A program made the translations under genes and the position numbers. Source: Bacteroidia bacterium (GTDB taxonomy: Bacteria > Bacteroidota > Bacteroidia > AKYH767-A > OLB10). From it: a stretch of 9,011 nt of DNA. Location: the NCBI GenBank assembly GCA_025450095.1, contig JANWID010000306.1, positions 1 to 9,011 of the forward strand. The letters run 5' to 3'. This document shows positions 1-6,609 of this stretch, in pieces. Below the pieces are notes generated by a model that worked only from the letters and a program-made list of their open reading frames with translations, was not told where the DNA came from and made no database searches. Each line of letters starts with the position of its first letter. Position 1 is the first letter of the stretch.

Positions 1-2635
1 CAGGATTATATGATTCAAATACTTTTTGCCCCCAGCGGTTGTATACCACCAGGTGAAACTCTGTTACGTTATAGCCTCCCAGCATCTTGAACCAATCATT
101 CTTCCCGTCATTATTGGGAGTGAATGCAGATGGGAAATAAATATCACAATTAGCTTCTGTTATCATTATTTCATCCCTCGCAGAACCACAATCATCCGTT
201 ACCACAACAGAATACCGGCCCGGTTGATTTACCGTGATACGGCTTTCGGCAGAACCATTGTTCCAGTTGTAAGAATTGAATGATCCGGGGTAAAGTTTTA
301 ATGTATCTCCTTTACAAAGTACGGTATCGGCTCCTAAATAAGGTTGCCTGAGCGCCTGGACTGTTAAATGAATTGTTCTTATACTATCGCATCCGTTTGC
401 TGCAATCAGCGTGTCAACGTAAATACCGGTGGTTGTATATCCTGCAAAATTTTGTCCCAGACAAACAGATTGAATGATGGTTGAAGACGATCGGGGTTTT
501 ACGGTAAGATTTATTGTCCTTACACTGTCGCAACCGTTTGCTGCCACTAAAGTATCAATATAAGTACCGCTGACACTATATCCTGAATATGTTTGGCCGG
601 AACATATAGTTTGTGTTATGACAGAATATAGCCTCGGTTTAACGGTCAGAATTAAGGTCCGGATGCTATCGCACCCATTAACAGAAATCAATGTGTCAAT
701 GTAGGTTCCGCTGGTTGTATAGCCTGCATAATCCCGGCCCTCACAAATTGCAACTGTCTGATTTGAAGAAATAACACCCGGCACAAAAGGAATATTAGCA
801 ACGGGTAGCAAAAGATTAAACAAAGTGATGCCGTTTTGACCCGGGGTTGCTCCCCAGGCATTGTTACCAATATTAATATTTGTTCCGGGAGTTCCACCAG
901 AGGTTTTTATAATTAACAATGGGTCGTTACCGGGTCTATTGGTCCAGATTATACCCCCGCCACCCCCGCCTCCCGGTCCATGATACCATTCAGGTTCGGC
1001 AATACAATAATCTCCATTACCTCCGTTTGTTGATAAGTAGGCGGCATCAATGAGGGCGCCATAATTAATAAGGATCGTTCCGCCGGCTCCGCCACCACTG
1101 CGTCCATCGTCTGCGCGGCCAGTAACGTGAACAGGAGTTTCCCCGTCGGATCTTATAGTTCTTGAATTTGATTTTAAATAACCAGTCATGATTATGGCTA
1201 TTCCTCCGCCGTTTCCGCCGCCGGAGAGTTCGAAATCATTCATTTGCCCTGCTCCGCCGCCGCCCCCCAAATAAATTCGATTTAAAGCATTACTGTAGCT
1301 AAGTGATGAGCCTCCAACACCGCCATTAATAAAATTATTATTACATCCAACCCACTCTTTGCCTCCAGCACCACCATTACCACCATTGCCACCGCCGGCG
1401 CCACCACTATTTGTTGAATTTCCGCCACCTCCGCCATTTGCAGCTTTTCCACGTCCCTTTAGCAGTCGGTTATTAAGGAATATTCCTTCTCCTTTGGCGG
1501 AGCCATTTGTTCCCTCAGTGTTGAGGACATAGAAGCTATCTATGTCACATTGGTATTGTCCGAGATTTGCAGCTCCCCCATTAAATCCCTTGCCGCTTAT
1601 ATCAATATCTGCATTCAGTTCAAGTGTGTCCCTGACATTAAAAACAACAACTCCTCCTTTGCTCCCGTCCCAGAGTAAACAAGTAAGTGTTGAAGTGATA
1701 TTGAGGCTCTGGTAATATGGCACGCTCACTAATTGCACTTTGCCGTTTGGGATATCAAATTGCTGCGATAGCTGGTTTTTAAACTCAATTATGTTACCGG
1801 ATTTGCTTTTTATATAATTGAATTCGTAATTGCCCGCATTTTTATAATCAGTAATTGTTCCAAAGTTTGATGTATTGCTGCTATCAATAATTGCCCCTTT
1901 CATCTGTATCAGTAAGACATTATCGCCTGCCTTGAATGTAGACGCATCCTCTACCGTAATCTTATTTGTACAAGATCCGAAAGCAAGAATGGGAGTATAT
2001 GTATTGATGATATCAATACATACATCTGGAAAAGTAAATGCCAAACCAAAACCGTCCGCACCAATATTATTTGTAGATAGAGTATAGTTAATCTGGTTAA
2101 CTCCTGCATTAAAAAATATTGTGGCATTAGCATCATCCGGAGAAGTTGTAGGAGTTACATTTGATGCATCCAATATATTATTCGTTAGTCCCATACTACT
2201 TCCCACGGTTAAATCTCCGTCTTGTGATATTAATGTAAAGGAATGATCAAACTCAATTTTTGAAGCTATCTGGTAGATATGCAAATAAAACCCTGTAGTG
2301 GTAATAGTATTAAAACTGATTGATCCTGTTTCCCCGGTAACGACAGGAAATATTGAAAAAACACCCGGGTCATTCGTGTTATGGGGGCTAGAATTGGGCG
2401 GAGAAGTAGTTGCAATGAGTGGATCGGGTGTAAACCAATTACCGGGAGTCATGTTACTATAAGGCCGAAGACCAACAAAGTTTGTCGGGTTGCTATGATT
2501 AAAAGTGACAGTGTTTCCAAAAGGAATTGTGGCAGTATTTGTAGCGGAATCAAATATTGGCCAAAATCTGCAAGATTGTGGATATGAATGTAGCGATATG
2601 AAACAAAAGGAAGTTATTTGTAATAAAACTTTCAT
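1..2635 (-). CDS. Large secreted glycine-rich adhesin-like protein with T9SS type B sorting domain (3' end beyond window)
   Basis: An open frame runs uninterrupted from ATG at 2635 to the left edge (878 codons), so the C-terminus is missing. The N-terminus (MKVLLQITSFCFISL then HSYPQS) reads as a signal peptide, probably cut near residue 19. Residues about 25-210 are a beta-rich region I cannot name. Residues about 398-575 are glycine-rich, with blocks such as GGGGG (401-405), SGGGNGGGI (471-479), SGGGAGG (513-519) and a seven-Gly run (555-561), each tending to precede short beta strands. Three 47-residue repeats containing NGCDS occupy 622-762. An Ig-like module follows (LGADTVLCKG to the VVVTDDCG stretch, about 766-825). 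From residue 831, YFPSAFTPNNDGKNDWF and the later YNRWGQKVFES match the gliding-motility-type (type B) T9SS C-terminal domain, lacking roughly its last 40 residues here. Export across the outer membrane by T9SS follows from that family; an adhesive role is inference. An in-frame GTG at 2662 would add nine residues (MKKIFLLLQ) and cannot be excluded, but it puts a lysine inside the hydrophobic stretch, so I prefer ATG. Confidence 0.9.
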   Translation of the reverse strand, partial: MKVLLQITSFCFISLHSYPQSCRFWPIFDSATNTATIPFGNTVTFNHSNPTNFVGLRPYSNMTPGNWFTPDPLIATTSPPNSSPHNTNDPGVFSIFPVVTGETGSISFNTITTTGFYLHIYQIASKIEFDHSFTLISQDGDLTVGSSMGLTNNILDASNVTPTTSPDDANATIFFNAGVNQINYTLSTNNIGADGFGLAFTFPDVCIDIINTYTPILAFGSCTNKITVEDASTFKAGDNVLLIQMKGAIIDSSNTSNFGTITDYKNAGNYEFNYIKSKSGNIIEFKNQLSQQFDIPNGKVQLVSVPYYQSLNITSTLTCLLWDGSKGGVVVFNVRDTLELNADIDISGKGFNGGAANLGQYQCDIDSFYVLNTEGTNGSAKGEGIFLNNRLLKGRGKAANGGGGGNSTNSGGAGGGNGGNGGAGGKEWVGCNNNFINGGVGGSSLSYSNALNRIYLGGGGGAGQMNDFELSGGGNGGGIAIIMTGYLKSNSRTIRSDGETPVHVTGRADDGRSGGGAGGTILINYGALIDAAYLSTNGGNGDYCIAEPEWYHGPGGGGGGGIIWTNRPGNDPLLIIKTSGGTPGTNINIGNNAWGATPGQNGITLFNLLLPVANIPFVPGVISSNQTVAICEGRDYAGYTTSGTYIDTLISVNGCDSIRTLILTVKPRLYSVITQTICSGQTYSGYSVSGTYIDTLVAANGCDSVRTINLTVKPRSSSTIIQSVCLGQNFAGYTTTGIYVDTLIAANGCDSIRTIHLTVQALRQPYLGADTVLCKGDTLKLYPGSFNSYNWNNGSAESRITVNQPGRYSVVVTDDCGSARDEIMITEANCDIYFPSAFTPNNDGKNDWFKMLGGYNVTEFHLVVYNRWGQKVFESYNP
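350..772 (-). repeat. Three in-frame 141-bp tandem repeats encoding 47-residue NGCDS modules
   Basis: Three direct repeats lie at 632-772, 491-631 and 350-490, with exactly 141-bp spacing between equivalent bases (for example the C/D codons near 666, 525 and 384). Each encodes a module with the pattern xxCxGQxYxGYxxxGTYIDTL, then NGCDSIRTxxLTV. They are adjacent and free of indels. Such NGCDS modules recur between the ligand-binding part and the sorting domain of Bacteroidota surface proteins; a spacer or stalk role is inference. The single Cys near the start of each repeat and the Cys in NGCDS could pair in a disulfide. Confidence 0.9.
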
Positions 2636-2759
2636 TTGAAGCAGGAGAAATATTTTCTTCACCTCGCCCAATAGACCCTTACATACAGATATGTCAATTT
2701 AAAAAAAGGCGGAATGCTTAATACTGTTGCTGAATATACGAATATTAACAAAGTCATGT
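2636..2759. other. Intergenic gap between lipoprotein 2 and the adhesin gene
   Basis: This 124-bp AT-rich gap follows the stop of the second Kelch lipoprotein and precedes the adhesin gene, both on the minus strand. It contains a seven-base T run on the minus strand (2701-2707) but no convincing GC-rich stem before it, so I do not call a terminator. No clear Bacteroidota -7 box (TAnnTTTG) with a correctly spaced TTG was found. The adhesin may have its own promoter here or be read through from the lipoprotein genes; the sequence does not decide. The alternative GTG start of the adhesin (2660-2662) falls inside the gap. Confidence 0.5.
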
Positions 2760-4490
2760 TTAAAACTCCAGCTTCCACACCTGGCTGGACCAGGAACCAG
2801 CAATTACTGCCGTTACTCCCCCTGCTACATAAATGGTTTTATTCACCGAAATAATTGAAGTATTAAATAGGTTTTGATTTAACACTCCTATTGACCAGGT
2901 ATTGGTTACCACATCGTATATATCAAATTTATTAATGACCCCCGAACTTCCATAACCCATAAAAAAAACGAGTTTACCATTCATTTCTGCTGCTCCGTGT
3001 GGATTCCACATGTTAGGTTGGAACAAACAGGCGAAGGAAGAAGTCTGTGTATAAACATCGTCTATTTCAACCTGACTGGACTGATTCCAATGTGACGCTA
3101 CAAGAGAATTAACTCCTCCCGCCCAATAAATTTTATTCCCAAAGGCAATACTGGCCATTCTCGCCTTTGGCTCGTCCAATCTACCGACAGACCAGGATGA
3201 TGTAGCATCGTCGTAAATATCAATCCGGTTTGAAAACGAATAATAGCCATTTTCACCACCGGCAAAATAAATTTTGTTATCAACTGCAACAGCCGATAAA
3301 TAACCCCTGGCTTCACTTAATGTTGTAGTGGACCAGGTATTTGTTGTTAGGTCATAGATGTCAACAATATTCGAGTAAACAACTGAGTAATTTGGCGTAG
3401 TTCCTCCCGCAAAAAAAACTTTATTACCCACTGATGCGGCAGTTAACCCGTTTCTTGCAGAGCTAAGCGAATCAACTGACCACATATTGGTGGATGCATC
3501 ATAGATATCTACATTCTTACGTAAATAAAAACCCACACCATCGTCGTATGAACCACCTCCAAAAAATATTTTATTGCCGCAGGTTGTAACAGCCATACCA
3601 CTTCTTGGGGCGCTTAGTTGAGCAGTAGACCAGGTATTGGTCGCAATATCATAAATATCAACTGTTGATACACTCTCAGATCCATCAGAACCTCCTGCAA
3701 ATACTATTTTATTTCCGGCGGCTCCAACCGAAACCCCCGCTTTGGGTCCGGAAAGTGTTCCGAATGGCACAAGTTGGGCATTAATGACTGGTTTGCTAGG
3801 ACACGGATCAGGTGCCATGACAGTCACAATAATCCTTACGGTATCTTTTGAAAACAATCCGCCGGTATCTGTTATCTTCAATTCAAACTCGTAAACACCT
3901 TGTAGAAGATTGGTTGCTTGCGTTTGTACTCCATTTGCATTGGCCAGGCTGAACGATGAAGGTCCTGAAATTTTTGTCCATACATAGCCCGTTATATTAT
4001 TTTCCAGATCAGTAGATGCACTTCCATCAAGATTAACCATACTTAACGGTAACGTAATAGTTTGATCTGCTCCAGCATTAGCGATTGGCGGATGGTTTGT
4101 TATAAAAACAGAATCAACAATTACCCGGAGGGTATCTTTTGCGGATAGCCCAGCATTATCTGTTAATTTCAATTCGAATTGGTAAGTACCAACAACAAGA
4201 GTTTTAACTTTCGTTAATGAGTCAGTTGGTTTAACGATACTAAAAGAAGCAGGGCCTGAAATTTTTGTCCAGAGCCATTCACTTATCATCCCATCCGGAT
4301 CGCTGGAACTGCTGCCATCCAACAAGGCACTATCAGTTGGTAAAGTGATTGTCTGGTCGGGGCCTGTATTGGCTATAGGTGGTTTGTTGTCACCTCTGCA
4401 TCCTTCACATGAATATTCCTTTTGGCAGGAAGTAAAAATGATAACTCCTCCGAATATTAAGATGAGAATGTGCAAGAAACTCTTTTTCAC
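2760..4490 (-). CDS. Kelch-repeat PKD lipoprotein, tandem paralogue 2
   Basis: The product is 576 residues. Residues 1-22 form a lipoprotein signal peptide (KK n-region, hydrophobic ILILIFGGVIIF, lipobox FTSC), predicting lipidation at Cys22. QKEYS follows, then a CEGC pair (Cys28, Cys31). Two PKD domains of the K319-like type, each opening PPIAN.G.DQTITLP and containing LDGS.S and WTKISGP, lie at about 38-126 and 134-222. From about 259 to the end there are Kelch-like units: GNKI-FAGG strands followed by VDIYD..TNTWS strands. Six full units are visible, plus a final strand set (TIYVAGG, then VWKLEF) that probably closes a propeller of about seven blades. The start codon is GTG (GTG AAA AAG), with no in-frame ATG nearby, and the Lys-Lys n-region supports it. 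The gene begins 21 bp after the stop of its paralogue, so co-transcription is likely. There is no T9SS tail; the lipid should be the anchor. The ligand is unknown. Kelch propellers bind proteins or glycans, and some are galactose-oxidase-like enzymes, but I see no copper-site evidence. Confidence 0.92.
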   Translation of the reverse strand: MKKSFLHILILIFGGVIIFTSCQKEYSCEGCRGDNKPPIANTGPDQTITLPTDSALLDGSSSSDPDGMISEWLWTKISGPASFSIVKPTDSLTKVKTLVVGTYQFELKLTDNAGLSAKDTLRVIVDSVFITNHPPIANAGADQTITLPLSMVNLDGSASTDLENNITGYVWTKISGPSSFSLANANGVQTQATNLLQGVYEFELKITDTGGLFSKDTVRIIVTVMAPDPCPSKPVINAQLVPFGTLSGPKAGVSVGAAGNKIVFAGGSDGSESVSTVDIYDIATNTWSTAQLSAPRSGMAVTTCGNKIFFGGGSYDDGVGFYLRKNVDIYDASTNMWSVDSLSSARNGLTAASVGNKVFFAGGTTPNYSVVYSNIVDIYDLTTNTWSTTTLSEARGYLSAVAVDNKIYFAGGENGYYSFSNRIDIYDDATSSWSVGRLDEPKARMASIAFGNKIYWAGGVNSLVASHWNQSSQVEIDDVYTQTSSFACLFQPNMWNPHGAAEMNGKLVFFMGYGSSGVINKFDIYDVVTNTWSIGVLNQNLFNTSIISVNKTIYVAGGVTAVIAGSWSSQVWKLEF

Positions 4491-4507
4491 AACAATGATT
4501 TATTGTT
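4491..4507. repeat. Short AT-rich inverted repeat abutting the GTG start of lipoprotein 2
   Basis: AACAAT (4491-4496) and ATTGTT (4502-4507) are perfect reverse complements separated by GATTT. The pair fills most of the 21-bp spacer between the two lipoprotein genes and ends directly next to the GTG start of the downstream gene. A six-base-pair AT-rich stem is weak. It could affect initiation, or it could be chance in AT-rich DNA. Confidence 0.4.
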
Positions 4508-4511
4508 TCTT

Positions 4512-6347
4512 TTAAAACTCCAGCTTCCATACTGTTAGATTTCCTGGCTGTACTCCGACAGGTCCTGCAACATAAATTGCATTACCGATTGAAATTGCCT
4601 GGGGAGACCAACCCAGGTCAGCAGTACATATTGACCATGTCCCTGAATTTAAATTGTAGATGTGCAAAGCATTGAGGGCAGATCGAAAGACTACGTGATT
4701 ATTTGCCACCCCATAACCACCATATATACCATACTGTTCCATATAATGATGCGAGTAAACCCCGGTAGCCACATCATACATTTCTACCTCATTTACATTT
4801 CTGATACCATCCTCAGAACCATTATTCCAGATAGAATCAAATCCGCCAGCCCAAAATATTTTATTACCTGCACCAATACTTGTAATTCCTGCCTTGGGTT
4901 GTGACATTGTAATAGTAGACCAGCTATTAGAAATTACATCATATACATGTACAAGATTCGAAAAATTATTTCCCCCATAGCCTCCATCATACCCTCCGGC
5001 CAAATAGATCTTGTTTCCTGATGTAGCCCTGGACATATTGTAATAATATCCAACGGCAGGATAGCTTGACCAGGCATTACCGGGAGCATCGTAAATATCA
5101 AAAAGAGTATATGCTTCAAGAATTGCCTTATTCCCCAATGCCGTAGCTCCGTATATGGGATGTTGAATATCTGCAACGGACCAGGATGAGGAGGACATGT
5201 CATAGATATCTACTTTTGTAGATGAAGATGGTCCCCCGCCAGCAAATAGAACCTTATTTCCCGCTCTCACCGCATTGATTCCGCTTCTTGCCTCACTTAG
5301 TTCTGCAATCGTCCATGTATTGTCGGTAGTGTTGTAAATATCAACTCTGGAACTTGCAATTCCACTTGAACCTCCATTCGCAACAGCTCCGCCTGCAAAA
5401 AATATTTTATCTCCCGCAGCAATCGTAGCGATATGTCCACCATGGGTTAAATCTGTACTGGTCCAGGTTTGGGTAGCCATATCAAAAATATTGACCTTGG
5501 TAGATGGTACAGAGCCAACATTATTATCAATTTCAAAACCGCCCGCAAATACAATTTTATTTCCTGCTGTAGCAGTTTGAAAGGCGTAACGGTAAGGAAA
5601 AATTGTGCCTATTAAGGTTTTTTGAAAGGGACAGGTTGTTTCATTTGCATTTTCTACAAGCACCTGCACGGTATCTCTTGAGGACAATCCGCCGGCATCA
5701 GTTACCTTTAATTCGAACTGGTAATTGCCATATGAAAGATTGGTTGCTTCCGTTTTTACTCCATTTGAATTAGCCAGGCCGAACGATGAAGGTCCTAAAA
5801 TTATTGTCCATTCATAGTTTGTAATATTATTTTCCGGATCTGTGGATGCACTTCCATCAAGATTAGCTGCATTTGCAGGTAAAGTAATAATTTGATCTGC
5901 TCCCGCATTGGCGATTGGCGGATGGTTTGCAGTAAATATAGAGTCAACAATTATACTCATCGTGTCTTTTGCAGACAGCCCTCCATTATCGGTTACTTTC
6001 AATTCGAATTGGTAGGTGCCCACAACAAGAGTTTTGAGTTTCGTTATTGAGTCAGTTGGTTTAACGACATTAAAAGAAGCAGGGCCTGAAATCTTTGTCC
6101 ATAGATAACTGCTTATCATCCCATCCGGGTCGCTGGAGCTGCTACCATCCAGCAAAATGCTATCGGTTGGTAAAGTGATTGTTTGGTCTGGGCCTGCATT
6201 AGCTGTCGGTGGTTTGTTATCACCTCTGCATCCTTCACATGAATATTCCTTTTTGCAGGAATAAAACAGTACCGTTGGCATAATAAAACAACATAACAAG
6301 TATAGGGGTAAACTTTTTCCCGGAGAAGCAGGCCACCTGATTGTCAT
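4512..6347 (-). CDS. Kelch-repeat PKD lipoprotein, tandem paralogue 1
   Basis: From ATG at 6347 the product is 611 residues. The frame stays open to a TTG at 6356, which would add three residues (MFV); ATG is preferred. The N-terminus has an unusually long polar stretch (MTIRWPASPGKS), then the hydrophobic LPLYLLCCFIMPTVLF and lipobox FYSC, predicting lipidation at Cys31. KKEYS and CEGC (Cys37, Cys40) follow. Two K319-like PKD domains lie at about 45-135 and 142-232, roughly four-fifths identical by hand count to those of the downstream paralogue. Kelch-like units fill about 260-611: seven DIYD/W-type units plus a closing GNAIYVAG and VWKLEF, one more than the neighbour. The fourth (about 405-427, GNKAILEAY then FDIYD) is short and lacks the Gly-Gly pair. 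This is the first gene of the minus-strand cluster and faces the sensor kinase across the intergenic region. Predicted location is the outer membrane, possibly surface-exposed; ligand unknown. Confidence 0.92.
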   Translation of the reverse strand: MTIRWPASPGKSLPLYLLCCFIMPTVLFYSCKKEYSCEGCRGDNKPPTANAGPDQTITLPTDSILLDGSSSSDPDGMISSYLWTKISGPASFNVVKPTDSITKLKTLVVGTYQFELKVTDNGGLSAKDTMSIIVDSIFTANHPPIANAGADQIITLPANAANLDGSASTDPENNITNYEWTIILGPSSFGLANSNGVKTEATNLSYGNYQFELKVTDAGGLSSRDTVQVLVENANETTCPFQKTLIGTIFPYRYAFQTATAGNKIVFAGGFEIDNNVGSVPSTKVNIFDMATQTWTSTDLTHGGHIATIAAGDKIFFAGGAVANGGSSGIASSRVDIYNTTDNTWTIAELSEARSGINAVRAGNKVLFAGGGPSSSTKVDIYDMSSSSWSVADIQHPIYGATALGNKAILEAYTLFDIYDAPGNAWSSYPAVGYYYNMSRATSGNKIYLAGGYDGGYGGNNFSNLVHVYDVISNSWSTITMSQPKAGITSIGAGNKIFWAGGFDSIWNNGSEDGIRNVNEVEMYDVATGVYSHHYMEQYGIYGGYGVANNHVVFRSALNALHIYNLNSGTWSICTADLGWSPQAISIGNAIYVAGPVGVQPGNLTVWKLEF

Positions 6348-6392
6348 AACAAACAATTTAAATAGTCTTGGTCCAATAGAAAAGTCCGAAAT

Positions 6393-6413
6393 AGAACCTA
6401 AAAGTAGGCTTCT
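6393..6413. repeat. Imperfect inverted repeat upstream of lipoprotein 1
   Basis: AGAACCTA (6393-6400) pairs with TAGGCTTCT (6405-6413) across an AAAG loop, with one bulged base in the right arm. It lies about 45 bp upstream of the lipoprotein ATG, so it would fall in the leader of that transcript or in its promoter. It could be a leader hairpin or an operator half; support is structural only. Confidence 0.35.
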
Positions 6414-6468
6414 GTTATTTAATCAATAAGGGCATAAATATGTTATTGTTCCGGCAACGCAAACCCGA

Positions 6469-6488
6469 AATAGCATGTTCATGCTATT
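6469..6488. promoter_or_regulatory. Perfect 9-bp inverted repeat, candidate operator
   Basis: AATAGCATG (6469-6477) and CATGCTATT (6480-6488) are exact reverse complements with a two-base TT spacer. The dyad lies about 120 bp upstream of both the lipoprotein ATG and the kinase ATG, near the middle of the divergent region. The size and near-absent spacer suit a binding site for a dimeric regulator better than a terminator, and no T run follows. The bound factor is unknown; the response regulator encoded at 8743 is one candidate. Confidence 0.5.
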
Positions 6489-6524
6489 CCGCGGTCATAT
6501 AACTTTACAACTTGAATAAATATC

Positions 6525-6556
6525 TTGCACTCAAATAACCTTATATTGTTGCTTTG
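6525..6556 (+). promoter_or_regulatory. Candidate Bacteroidota-type promoter for the sensor kinase
   Basis: TTG at 6525-6527 is followed after 21 bases by TTGCTTTG at 6549-6556. The second element matches seven-position consensus TAnnTTTG except for T in place of A at its second base, and the spacing is within the range known for the Bacteroidota primary sigma factor. It would give a leader of roughly 45 bases before the kinase ATG. One mismatch and the short consensus make this tentative. Confidence 0.3.
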
Positions 6557-6609
6557 TCTGCCGGGAATGTATTTTCAAAATTGACACATCTTACTATTAT
6601 GCAGGTTTT

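Larger units (their letters stand above)
6357..6609. promoter_or_regulatory. Divergent intergenic region between the surface-protein cluster and the two-component system
   Basis: This 253-bp AT-rich region must hold the promoters for both the minus-strand lipoprotein gene and the plus-strand sensor kinase. It contains a perfect 9-bp inverted repeat (6469-6488), an imperfect inverted repeat near the lipoprotein start (6393-6413) and one candidate plus-strand promoter (6525-6556). On the minus strand I found no good TAnnTTTG box with a spaced TTG. No gene or structured RNA was recognised here. Confidence 0.6.

Noticed and set aside
26..283. Plus-strand open frame antisense to the adhesin C-terminus
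   Set aside because: The opposite strand holds a recognisable sorting domain; this frame has no family features and is a shadow.
350..772. Regularly spaced repeats that might suggest a CRISPR array
   Set aside because: The repeats are 141 bp, contiguous without spacers, and encode protein modules in one continuous frame.
2701..2707. T run on the minus strand as a terminator after lipoprotein 2
   Set aside because: No stable GC-rich stem precedes it; nearby pairing is only about five AT pairs.
4662..4904. Plus-strand open frame opposite lipoprotein 1
   Set aside because: It lies opposite clear Kelch coding sequence and has no start context or domain of its own.
6581..6586. TTGACA as a sigma-70 -35 box before the kinase
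   Set aside because: Bacteroidota use a different promoter consensus, and no matching -10 element fits before the ATG.
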